This document shows, piece after piece, positions 54,610 to 64,000 of a stretch of DNA of 64,000 bases. The notes beneath the pieces were generated by a model, which had not been told where the DNA came from, did no database searches, and worked only from the letters and a program-made list of their open reading frames with translations. The first letter of the stretch is position 1. Every line of letters begins with the position of its first letter. Source of the DNA: Lepas anatifera (Eukaryota > Arthropoda > Thecostraca > Lepadidae); assembly GCA_034440635.1 (NCBI GenBank), contig JAOTON010000941.1:672001-736000 (forward strand). The letters run 5' to 3'. The position numbers and the translations under genes are program-made.

Positions 54610-54978
54610 CTACCAGTAGTTTTTGTTGTTCAGTGCCGTCTTAATAAATTTGCGATGCACCTTCTGGAATTTCTCCACACCCTTCAGTAGTTTTTTTCTG
54701 AGATTGTCTTCCCTGGTAAGAATCTTGCTGCACTTTGTGATGGTACCGCAGCACCTCTCGGCCAGGTGGTTGGCCACTCTGACATTCCGCACAAACTCCT
54801 CCGTTTCCTTGTATTGCTGGTCCTCGCCCCACAGTGCGGAACCCTTCACCAGCCACTTGCGATCGACTTTGAAGATAGTGAAGAGCTTGAATGATTTGGA
54901 GCCGCACAGGTCGGTCAATTCTTGGATCAGCTCGGTCATGGAGGCGAGGTCCATGGAGCTGGGCTTCTCGAGGGAGTA
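54610..54978 (-). CDS. Unrecognised repeat-encoded protein, minus copy (3' part)
   Basis: The open frame is 114 codons from the first ATG, and the homology to the other copy begins a few codons before it (LEKP). It includes LCGSKSFKLFTIFKVDRKWL, LWGEDQQYKETEEFVRNVRV, then NHLAERCCGTI, ILTREDNLRKKLLKGVEKFQ and ends LNNKNYW and a stop. The V-x-N-x-x-A-E-R segment followed by K/R-rich helices recalls repeat-associated multi-copy proteins of invertebrates with a VVNDxAER-like motif, which I remember only loosely. The frame is intact here, while the partner at 55,240-55,591 is broken. The function is unknown; a transposon-encoded protein is the likeliest guess. Confidence 0.55.
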   Translation of the reverse strand, partial: YSLEKPSSMDLASMTELIQELTDLCGSKSFKLFTIFKVDRKWLVKGSALWGEDQQYKETEEFVRNVRVANHLAERCCGTITKCSKILTREDNLRKKLLKGVEKFQKVHRKFIKTALNNKNYW

Positions 54979-55180
54979 TTTTTTTTACCCAAGATACCTT
55001 AAGTAAAGGTATCTTTGGTCAGTTCGGTATTGGAGGCGAGGTCCATGGAGCTGGGCTTCTCGAGGGAGTAATTTTTTACCCAAGATACCTTAAGTAAAGG
55101 TATCTTTGGTCAGTTCGGTCTTGGAGGTGAGGTCCGTGGAGCTGGGCTTCTCGAGGGAGTGCTGCAGGGCGGGTTGTGGG
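54929..55180. repeat. 93-bp direct repeat, two full units plus part of a third
   Basis: The word TGGAGGCGAGGTCCATGGAG followed by CTGGGCTTCTCGAGGGAGT occurs near 54,936, 55,029 and 55,122. Between copies lies TACCCAAGATACCTTAAG and TAAAGGTATCTTTGGTCAG, which contains an AAGATACC...GGTATCTT hairpin. The repeat multiplies the 5' end of the minus copy's coding segment. Confidence 0.88.
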
Positions 55181-55239
55181 TGGGGATGCTGGTTTGCTCG
55201 GCGGTGTAACAGTCGTGCCTGCCCAACACTTGCCCGGAG

Positions 55240-55591
55240 CACCACTCCCTCGAGAAGCCCATCTTTAAAGAGCTCACCTCCAAGACCGAACTAGCCGACC
55301 TGTGCGATCCCAAATCCTTTATGCTTTTTGCCATCCTGGGAGTCGACCACAAGTGACTGGCGAGGAATTCCGAACTCTGGGGCAAGAACCACCAGTACAA
55401 GGAAAGTGAGGAGTCAAAAGTGACCAACGACATGCGAGAGGTGCTGCTGCACATTACAAAATACAGCCAAATTCTTACCAGGAAAGGCAGGCTCAGAAGA
55501 AGAAAAAAACCTACCGCAGGGCACGAAGATGTTCTGGAAGGTATATGTCAGCTGCACCAAGAAGCCACTGACCAATAAAAACTACTGGTAG
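55240..55591 (+). pseudogene. Unrecognised repeat-encoded protein, plus copy, broken
   Basis: Read on the plus strand: HHSLEKPIFKELTSKTELAD, LCDPKSFMLFAILGVDHK, a stop, LARNSELWGKNHQYKESEES, LLHITKYSQILTRKG, then after a frameshift KMFWKVYVSC and LTNKNYW with a stop. It matches the minus copy residue by residue over most of its length. A stop (55,355), at least one frameshift near 55,500 and loss of the AER part show decay. The pair is arranged head to head in the palindrome. Confidence 0.65.
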
Positions 55592-55866
55592 TTGAAGTTC
55601 AAAGGCTAGTACCGTATTAAACATTTGATTCTAAACGGAGAATCTAGGCCGGCGGTGCTGGTGGCGTCGATGGCTGGGAGGTATTGTGAAGAGAGAATCA
55701 TCAATGCTTCTTGTGAATGACTGTGACTTGGTACTGTGTTAAACGTGAATGTTCTTGTCGCATTCGTACTCAATAAAGCGCAATAAATGAGGCGTGTGTA
55801 TAAACGCACTAGTCTTTTTGATAGATATATTTGATAGTTTATAGGTTTCATGGTCTAGTAAGTGCG

Positions 55867-56060
55867 ATATAGGGGAGATGTTCTCTCTCGCTGCGTATGG
55901 TCAGTTTTTTAGTCCCGAACAAAACAAAACCAGTTTGGGTAGCAATTAGGCCAAATAATGGGAATATGGTGGGCTATTTTGCAGGCCTGGGGGTGCAAGT
56001 AAAATGGGCAGCCCAAAGGGCACCTGTCCCCTTTGCCCGCCCTGGATCCACCTATGGCAT
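55867..56060 (+). repeat. Extra partial copy of the outer repeat's distal part
   Basis: GATATAGGGGAGATGTTC, TATGGTCAGTTTTTTAGTC, CCAAATAATGGGAATATGGT and AAAATGGGCAGCCC match 56,605-56,760 in the same order and orientation. It lies between the inner palindrome and the right outer arm. Confidence 0.8.
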
Positions 56061-56770
56061 TACCAACGTGTAGGGACTTTTTTATGACATCAATATATTA
56101 TAAGTTGTCGAAATCTGGAATCGAAAATTGATACTTTGTGTTTTGATTCAAGCTTTTTTATATAAATTTTGTTCGTTGTTCCTGGTGCTGCTGGGTGGTC
56201 TCCTAAGTCATAGGGACTGTCCACCCCCCCACCCCGACGCACTCCCTATGGGGTTGTTTAAGGTTTCGCCAAGCCGGGACGGCCGCCCCGCTGGTCTCCC
56301 GTTTGCGCCCTGTCGTGGTACTGGGCCGCGTCTGACATGCCTCTCTGGCATTCATTTGATCATTAGTTTTCAATTGAAGAAAAATCATCACTCTATCGTC
56401 ATAGGTTCTCAATCAAAAGTGGTTATCACCAATACACAATTATGATATTTTACTGACATCACCAAACGGCCATTTGTCGTAAGCCCAAACCACCCGATAG
56501 AAAGCCTTCATTTGAAGCAAAAATCATCGTTCTATCGCAATTGGTTTTTGAGCAGAGGTTCCACCCCGTTTTCTTCCGGCCGCCTGCATCACTGTGTATT
56601 GGTACGATATAGGAGCTATGTTCAACTCAGCTGCGCGTGGTCAGTTTTTGAGTCTCGAGGAAACCAAAACCAGTTCTGAGTAGCATTTAGCCCAAATAAT
56701 GGGAATCTGGTGGACTATTTTGCAAACAGGGGGGATGTCAGTAAAATGAGCAGCCCTAAGGCAGCCTGCA
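56030..56770 (-). repeat. Right arm of the outer inverted repeat
   Basis: It is the inverted counterpart of 52,437-53,020. It contains an additional G/C-run segment (about 56,160-56,350) with no match in the left arm, probably a later insertion. No coding. Confidence 0.85.
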
Positions 56771-57689
56771 CCTGCTCCAGCCCGGGATCAGAGACAAGGA
56801 AGAAGGAGTCCTTCCCCAGCGAGAGCCAAGTGAAGAGAGTTGTTCAGTGTTTTGACGAAATTCTTTACACCTGAACCCATTCCCAGGCATCCACAACAGG
56901 GTGGCCAGGGAGATAGACGACTCCTGGTTTGTCCTCTATGCATTACAGTTACCGTATGAAAAATAGTGTTTTCTTGTTTGGCCAAGACCCCATTTTTTCG
57001 GTAAACCATTGAGCAGTACTGACATTTCAAGAACAAATTCAAACGTCATCACGAAGCAAGCTTCAAGCAAGCACAACAAAAAAATTGAAACGATTCTCGC
57101 GTCATGGTCCCATTAATCCGTGGCGGTAGTGGCTCTAAATTTTCCAGGTCCACTAAACTCTACTTCACTACATTCTGTTACAGAAGCCACCACGGCTACC
57201 CCGCTACCATTCCCAGAGACCGCAAGTAGTGGAAGGGCAGACTTATCCCGAAACCGCATGGGCTCCTCTCGTTCTTAACACCGCTTAGGGGTCTGATCAG
57301 ACCCCTCCCCCTCCGTGTGATCTTGGGAACCAATGGTGATACGAAATAAAGTCGAAACGGCACTGAAAGCATCCTACCATCTTCTACTCTTGTACCAAGT
57401 TTGAATAATACCAGTTAAACTGTGACGTCACAGGGGGCTTGAATGGATCAAATTTAGACCGGTAATTTGAAAATCATAGAATTCCCTATGATTTGGAAAC
57501 CATGTGAACCTAAAACAAAGCCAAGCGAAGAAATGTGATCGTCTTTATCCAAGAATTTCATTAACAAGTGCATTGACGGGGCCGGCTACTAGCCCCCTCA
57601 GTTTTTTTAGAGATGGAATAAAACGGCGGTGCATAGCGCTGCCGTACTTGGTATAACTTTTCTCTTATAATTTGTACAAGTTTAAGCAG
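56771..57689. other. No supported gene
   Basis: At 57,178-57,200 there is a short match to the foldback at 35.8-35.95 kb. Open frames on the minus strand (56,788-57,042) have no motif. Confidence 0.3.
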
Positions 57690-58065
57690 CATTTTCAGGT
57701 TGGGTCATCTCAGGTCAGGTCACCAGCGCGGAGCAAGTGATCTGACCTAAACACATTAAGATATCATAAGTCAGAACTATAAGAACCTATCCGTCTGAAA
57801 CTCATATCATATAATGAGCCTACCGAGTTGTACAAAATGTATTGCGGCATTTTTGATATCGATGACCTAAGATCAGGTACGAGGCATGACCTCTCCATTG
57901 GAAATGCATGAAAAACTGGATTAAACTGAATAGCATGAAAATGGATGGCTGTAGAGCGGTTATTTTAATGCCATTAGGTTCGCCTCAACCTTGTAATTCT
58001 AATGATACAAATTTTGACATAATTTGACCTTGACCTGACCTGAGGTCAGTTCAAATCCTACATTT
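57690..58065 (+). repeat. Dispersed repeat family A, AGGTCA clusters (copy 2)
   Basis: It is the inverted counterpart of 29,878-30,245: GATATCGATGACCTAAG, AGGTACGAGGCATGACC, CTCCATTGGAAATGCAT and the ending TTGACCTTGACCTGACCTG followed by AGGTCAG are shared. No coding. Confidence 0.78.
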
Positions 58066-58539
58066 GACCTGATTTCACCTAGCAACGTTATATCATATCT
58101 CATTCGATTCGGCTTGCTGCGAAGATTCCAATGTCATATATTGTTTTTTTTTCATCTTTACTTGTTCAGATGTAGTGGCTGAAGCCTTCGTCTACATGTC
58201 ATCCCTATCATGGCATGCCTTGGCCTCTAGTGACCTTAAATTGGACCTGACAAAAAGTGGTTCGAATAATTTCTATAGAGATTTGAATGGGCTGTACAAC
58301 TCCGTTTACCGCCTTTCGCTATCTAGCGTGGGTCTTGAGATGATCTTAAGGGGTTGGGGCGCGGTGCCCTCCCCCATCAATGCGAAGGTGGCTAAGACCA
58401 CCGTCAATGCGCTTGTTAATATACAAAATAACACTGTCAGGTCAAAGGACGATGTTGACCTCAGACCAAGACCAAATAAGGACTTTGCAGAGTCATATGA
58501 CGTACCATTCCGTAGATCATGGTTCTCGCCACTATGATT
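58066..58539. other. No supported gene; one 120-codon open frame
   Basis: The plus frame 58,175-58,537 (120 codons) starts MAEAFVYMSSLSWHALASSD and has no recognised motif. It lies between an AGGTCA-rich repeat and a MITE and has no splice signals, so I do not call it a gene. Confidence 0.3.
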
Positions 58540-58829
58540 CAGGGGCGTAGCTAGGATTTCGCTCAGGGGAAGGGGGAGGCGGCGCCCCTAAAAAAGGACC
58601 CCTGTGACAGTGCCAAAAGGCCCCTGATGGTTGAAAAGGGCCCTGATTGTTACAGAACAGAGTGCTGAAAAGGGCTTAAGAGGACCCTGTCTGGTATGAA
58701 ATTTCAAATTTGGCCACAGAGCATAGTGCGAGTGAGCCGCGCTTTGCGCGGCCCATGTCCTCAGGGGGGCCCTTCGGGCCCTCAGGGGGGCGGCTGTCTC
58801 TGCCACCCGCCCCCTTGGCAACGCCCCTG
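58540..58829 (+). mobile_element. hAT-type MITE, 280-bp family, copy 3
   Basis: It starts CAGGGGCGTAGCTAGGATTT and ends CCTTGGCAACGCCCCTG. It aligns end to end with 48,077-48,358. The flanks CTATGATT and ATATGATA agree at 6 of 8. The internal GC hairpin is present but altered (GAGCCGCGCTTTGCGCGGCC). Confidence 0.88.
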
Positions 58830-60235
58830 ATATGATATCAAATCAGAAACCAGTGAAGAAATATAACGGCTTGTATGTACTGATGTATCCCATTTTTTCC
58901 AAGAGTTAAAGACAAACTAATTCGGAAAACCTGGCATTCTAAGACTTCTGGTGACCTCATTATTGACATGATCTTCAACAATGTTGTCTTATTTACTACT
59001 TTTCTTTCGAAGAGCTTTCGAAAAATGTTTAGAAAGTTTATATTACTCTTCTAGGAGCCAAGTTATACCCTTAATTAACTTGCCTCTTTTTAGAGGAGCC
59101 AAAATGTCTTATAATTACCTCATATCTCGGTGACCTGACCTGACCTAACAGCAATTTCAGCCAAAATTTGTCATATCGACCACCTCTCAGGTATGCAAGG
59201 CGACGTCTCTCTCATTTGAATAGACTGGGATTAGGTAATTGGCTAGACGTCGAGGAGGAGGTTCTGATCCGGCCCCCAGGCGTTGAAGGGTTAAGCAGCG
59301 GACTGCCCGCCCAACAAAATGCCAGATAGATAAAAATGAAGAGCGTAGCACATTGGAAAGCTGCTGACTGCTGTAAGGTATTCCAGTGGGTCTTACAGAT
59401 ATATCTGTATACCTATATATCTGCGATAGCAGGATAGCACAAGTTCGCTCAAGACAATCACAGTGTCCATGGGCGTCGCTACCGAAGGAAAAACAGTGAC
59501 GGGGCCGGTGAATATCCAACCCACTTATGGTTCGAAACACCTACCCTTATGTGATAAAGAAGTGGAAGTGGGCTCTTTGCCATTTGCTTATGCTGCTTGC
59601 AAAACTTCCACTTTCTTTCCAAGATGTGGCTAAAACCAGGACATTTTTGCATGAAAGATAGAGGCAAAGGCAACACTGGACCTCCTATCCCGACGTTTAT
59701 GACAATATTAGGTAGTTTGGAACTAAGTCAGCGGAGGTAAATTACCCAGGTAGAAGTTTCAACGAAAATTCCCCTTGCTTTTACCTGTGGAGCTGTCGAG
59801 ACAAGAAATTTTCTTGCAAAAGACTGTAAACCATTATTGTGATATTACTATTATATTATATTATGATTCTGAAACATGAAACACGTTTGGGACTAAACAA
59901 CACTCCTCGTTTGGGGAGAAGGGAAATATACATATGATGCCTCCACTTCTGCCCATTTGGGTGGAGGGAGCATGACAATGATGTCCCCCTTCCCCTCCTA
60001 GACCTGGCACTGAATACAGTAACAGTAAATGATTAATTGACAATACAATGCGTGTAAATTCAAAAGAGCAGGCGAACGTCAATAGTTACGCACCCAACTG
60101 TACCTTTGATAATTTTTGGCAAGGGTTACCAAAATTCAGAAATCACACCAAAGGTCAAACAAGGCCACTGACCTTAAATGGCCTTCACGAAAAACATTTA
60201 ACACACATGTTTGCGTATGCTGGTATCATCAGTTC
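58830..60235. other. No supported gene
   Basis: A short AGGTCA patch lies at 59,130-59,150 (GGTGACCTGACCTGACCT). Otherwise there is no recognised repeat or coding signal. Confidence 0.3.
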
Positions 60236-60252
60236 CTGAGCAGGAAGCATTG

Positions 60253-60345
60253 ATTGATTGTACCAGCAAGTATTGATTGTACCAGCAGCTAGATAGACAG
60301 CAGCAGGCATCGATTGTACCAGCAGGTATTGATTTCTGGTACTTC
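60253..60345. repeat. Short irregular repeat of ATTGATTGTACCAGCAG
   Basis: The core ATTGATTGTACCAGCA(G/A) or ATCGATTGTACCAGCAGG occurs three times within 90 bp with irregular spacing. Confidence 0.8.
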
Positions 60346-61072
60346 CGAGTAGGTCAGCGAGCTGAAATAACTTAATTTTACATGTAATAGTAAAATTTAC
60401 ATTCACGCGCATCAAAAGCCGTTTCACTGATACCGCAGTTAATTGTGTAGTCCAAGAGGCCAAACTCGTCTGGTTATACTGAGTTGCATAGCTCATTTAT
60501 TGAACTTTTAAAGTGTTAGTATTACACTGCACACACAGAACTTGAAATGTCTCAAAACATGTTTCTGCAATGTAACGTCACTAATTGCTGGCGCAAAATC
60601 ACGTGGTGCCTGTGTTTTAGGTAGTTTTAGCATGTTCAGGTAATGCTTATAATCTCCCGATGTCACCGACTGACCTAATGTCACACAATTATCACAACAA
60701 ATTGCAGGGCACAAGCAACACGTTGCAACTTACCTTGTCTTCCTACCTTTTGTCGAATCCATACGGTTAGTAGGGTTTTTGTTGATCGCTTAACAAAAAC
60801 TCCCGATATCAGTAAGGCTAATTTGGTATATCTATGAAAAACACATTCTGAAATTCGCATATCAAAAGAAAATTCACCAAACTATATCTGTTCTTAGGAA
60901 AAAGTTCTATATTTCTACACGTTTTTGCTTTGATATACAAAGGTAAAAACTGTTTTCTTGCTCCTGGTTATATATTCCTGGTTTCAATCGTAAAAAGCGA
61001 CTATCAAGATCACTCACGTCGTTATTCTTCCATGATCTGCTCCAAATGCTCAAAGTGAATATGTCATGTGCA
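60346..61072. other. No supported gene
   Basis: AT-rich sequence without recognised features. Confidence 0.3.
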
Positions 61073-61080
61073 ATTCCTCA

Positions 61081-61518
61081 CAGTGGCAAATCCAGGGGTG
61101 GGGGGGGCAAAAAGGCATTTGCCCCCTAAACGGAAATGCTCGGAGAAAACTGTTTACCCCCAAACTGTCGACCCTTTTTGCCCGTTCAAAGTGATCTTTA
61201 TATTTAAAATTTTATATTTATTATTATTTTTTTTTTTTTAACTCATTTTTAGTTAAAAGCCAGATTTTGATGCTCAAGTTCTCAATTCAAACATAACCAG
61301 TCATCTTCAGTGTATACCTACATTCGGCCTTGGAAAACCAAAAAGAAGCATCTTGTGGCGACGTTTCACCCCATGAAGTTTCTTCTTTTTGCTGATCGAC
61401 CTTTGGGCTTACCTCCAAAACCTACCGTTCGGGTAAATTATGGCAAAATGTTGCACCAGGTGAAGTTTTTTTTTACTTTGATTTACTCTCCCAAACTTAC
61501 CGGCTAGACCCGCCAATG
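61081..61518 (+). mobile_element. hAT-type MITE, 380-440-bp family, copy 2
   Basis: It starts CAGTGGCAAATCCAGGGG and ends GGCTAGACCCGCCAATG. The flanks ATTCCTCA and ATTCCATA agree at 6 of 8. It aligns along its length with 17,126-17,508 and is longer mainly because of a T-rich run at about 61,215-61,240. Confidence 0.82.
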
Positions 61519-61692
61519 ATTCCATATTGACACAGACATATCCGATTATGTATGCAGGAAGATATTTAAATTTTTGTCTCTGGAATTCTAGAATTAGGTA
61601 CTTTCAAAATCAAGAAATATATTTCATACTTGAATGCCACTACAGTGTCAGGGTTCATGGCTTCGTCGCATCTTTCCATAGCATGGTGGATG

Positions 61693-61823
61693 CAGGGGCG
61701 GACGCAGGAGCGCCATTTGGGGGCCAAATCGGGAGAAATCGTAAAACACAGTATTTCTAAATGCGCCAAAACTTCGCCATTTTGGGGGCCATTGCCCGTT
61801 GGCCCCATCTGCGTCCGCCAGTG
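61693..61823. mobile_element. hAT-type MITE (131 bp) with a perfect 8-bp TSD
   Basis: It starts CAGGGGCGGACGCAG and ends CTGCGTCCGCCAGTG. It is flanked by exact GGTGGATG on both sides (61,685-61,692 and 61,824-61,831). The interior has GGGGGCCAAAT and TTTTGGGGGCCATT. It is one of the shortest members and can fold into a hairpin through its ends. Confidence 0.93.
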
Positions 61824-61831
61824 GGTGGATG

Positions 61832-64000
61832 CAGGGTTGACGAGAATTCTGATCTAGAAGGGCGGGAAAAACCTCCTTGGGTGGGGTGTAGTCTGGTGCC
61901 CGGAAGAAGCATTGCAAAACTAATTGCGATAAACAGCTGCCTAGTGACGAGCCGTCGCGACATTTACATTGCGATGTCCTTGCGCCGCGACGGACGGGGG
62001 CACCACGTATCGCAACGCGTCTACCACACCACAGACGACCAGCCAATCAGGCTGCCAGCCTGCAGACGTAAGGGACAGAGCGGGGCATACCCGCACTTGG
62101 TAGGCGGCGTGTCTGCGTTGAAAAGTGCAACTGCGCTCAGTGTCGGAGCCGCATCAACTGCCTAGGGGAGGGACAAAATCGTGAAAAACATAGCGTTTTT
62201 GAAGAAAATCAAACCAGATTGTGGGTTTGAGGGAGATTCCTTTCAACCCAATGCAATAGAGACAATAGGTAAAATTTTGGCCGGATCTAAACAACGCACC
62301 AATACGTGCACGGTGTTACAGACAATGGGGCGGGGCCTTGGGATCACTTCTCGCCCCAAAAGTTGGGCTCATGGGGTTCCAAGAGTTGGTCTCGGTATTT
62401 GCGTAAGATTTGGTCTCGGGGCCCCCAGAATCTGGTTTCGGGGGCAAAGGCAGTGGAACGGGGGGAGGGGGGCACTGGGGCACCGTGCCTCCTTGAACGG
62501 ACCAGGGGGCACCACCATTGAGATGTCCCCCCTTTAAGTCGGCGAAGATAGCAATGAAGCGGTGCTTCTTGGTCCGGGCTTTCGGAAAGAAACTTCAAGT
62601 TGTTTTAAATATTTTTTTTCACAGACTCACAAAGTCTGAAAGCAGATCCACTCGTTTAGTTTTCCTCAGAAATGACATGTCTTGCACATGGAAGCCTCAA
62701 TATCATGTGTAACCTCTCCCGTGACCTAAGATGGACCGGGATGTGATCATTGAAAATGATAGGCGTTAAAATTTTGCCGTCGTTGACGAGGCATGTGATC
62801 TTAAGTAAATAACTGTTTGGTATAAAATATCAGGGACACTAACTCTGAATAGTTTCCAATTAAGGCCTACTGTAACGTGTAAGCAAAACCGTTTTTAGGG
62901 AAAAACGTGAGCATGTCCTTAAAAAGGGCGGCAGATAACCAGCTGAAATAGACGGACATTTTCCCCAAGGCGTTTTTGGCTCGTTCTCTTTTTTAGCACA
63001 CATATTTGCTAAATAATATCACCATCAGCAGGGTTTTCTAGAATCAATTTTTTTGAAACAAACATTTCTATAATGATATATTTTTGGGTAAACTGTTCCT
63101 CTTTCCAGAGAAACAAACCCTTCACGGGATTATAAATGAAAGATACACCCCGTAGAAACACATAACCTAAATCATATTTCGTATATCCAAAGCCATGCAG
63201 TTGCACATAGTAAGCGTATGGTGAGCGGAAAGCAACCCTTTCCCGGGGATTGCTGCTGTCCGCTAAGTGCTGTCTAGGCTGGACGCATAGTGGATACGAA
63301 TTCGGACTGAATTCAGCCGTGAAAACCTTCACTGCTACACAAAATAAAAGTTGTCGCAATAGCGAGATACTAAATCAAGGATATTCGGCACCCTTTACAA
63401 AATTTAAATTTATCAATTATTTTTCCAGATTTTATATACACTAACTTCTAGCACTGCTAGGTTCTAAGATTCAGATATAGATAGGGTGGTGGGGTAGATG
63501 CCCCATTGGGTAGACGCCCCATCCCTTTTTGGCAAACCGGGCCACCACTGGTAATATATGGTTTTTGGTAAGGAGGCTTGATTGTTTTTGTGAAATTCGT
63601 TCTCCTGTGATTTGTTAGTGGTGGGTAGTTTTATTTCGATGCTTTTCTGAGAAAAATTGCCCCATAGGTTGTTTCGAGAGTATTGGATGCATGCCTTGTT
63701 TGATTTGCGTTACGAATGATTGCACATTTCATTACTGGCATTTCTTGGTGTATTATTGTTGTTTTGCCTTTAGGTTTTATTAGTTTGGGTACTGATGGGA
63801 AGATGCCCCTCACGGTGGGGTAGATGCCCCTGGGCCTTTCCGGTGGGGGGGCGTCTTTCCGGCATTAGCCATTTTTGGTAACAATGTGTGTTAACTTGGG
63901 GTTGTCAACCTTACCCCGGGCGCGCGTGTTACTGGGGGGCTACGGACCCTGACTGGTGATGGCGGGGAAGTGAACTTTAATTGCCGTTTTGAAAAGCTAA
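61832..64000. other. No supported gene to the right edge
   Basis: GGGGTAGATGCCCC-like words recur near 63,487-63,525 and 63,813-63,832. The sequence is otherwise unique-looking and AT-rich, with chance open frames only. A gene could continue beyond the edge, but I see no exon. Confidence 0.3.

Larger units (their letters stand above)
54284..55859. repeat. Inner palindrome with two divergent gene copies
   Basis: The left arm (from CTAGACCATGAA, 54,284) and the right arm (to TTCATGGTCTAG, 55,858) are inverted copies for 600-700 bp, including GGCCGGCGGTGC / GCACCGCCGGCC, CACGTGAATGTTC/GAACATTCACG and the coding parts. The centre (54,929-55,180) has three direct copies of a 93-bp unit. The arms differ by about 15-20% and small gaps, so this is an old duplication. 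Confidence 0.85.

Overview
This window looks like gene-poor, repeat-rich nuclear DNA of an invertebrate animal. The evidence is interrupted coding sequence with GT..AG splice sites, fragments of non-LTR retrotransposons with an animal-type APE endonuclease and reverse transcriptase, tRNA-derived SINEs, many short DNA transposons with terminal inverted repeats (TIRs) and target-site duplications (TSDs), and long microsatellites and minisatellites. The strongly GC-biased codon use in the exons and the kind of repeats would suit an arthropod, perhaps a crustacean, but that is a guess and no species can be named. I see no bacterial operons, ribosome binding sites, rRNA, intact tRNA genes or CRISPR array.

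Left part (1-11,350): one gene on the minus strand, read from about 10.87 kb down through the left edge. I can assemble six coding exons (10,778-10,873; 7,551-7,715; 5,115-5,279; 4,297-4,470; 3,694-3,879; 1-181). Every junction falls between codons (phase 0), and together they give about 320 residues. The product has a Ser/Pro-rich N-terminal part followed by a Gln-rich, charged coiled coil. I do not recognise the family. A GC- and CpG-rich stretch at 10,880-11,345 is the likely promoter. The introns hold minisatellites and one very clear hAT-type MITE.

Middle part (11.3-38.2 kb): almost entirely mobile and tandem repeats. It holds a broken LINE fragment at 13.6 kb, a 449-bp TTAA-inserting MITE at 18.3 kb, a nearly complete but decayed APE-type LINE at about 19.9-23.15 kb, an unusual interleaved palindrome (A-B-A'-B') at 24.12-24.74 kb, dispersed repeats full of AGGTCA half-sites, a 1.8-kb array of about 35 units of 52 bp at 30.9-32.7 kb, a 0.5-kb GA microsatellite at 34.3 kb, and a 30-bp array next to a perfect 30-bp palindrome at 36.4-36.65 kb.

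Right part (38.2-64 kb): a 5,855-bp element with CACTG...CAGTG ends and a TA duplication (38,321-44,175) sits inside an older hAT-type MITE, and paralogous MITEs elsewhere in the window show the empty site. Further right are a LINE 3'-end remnant (51.45 kb) and a nested inverted-repeat complex (52.4-56.8 kb). The inner palindrome of that complex carries two divergent copies of the same unrecognised protein-coding segment, the minus copy open and the plus copy broken. More hAT-type MITEs and AGGTCA-rich repeats follow. Apart from the minus-strand gene I see no convincing host gene. A few long open frames are satellite artefacts or unsupported.
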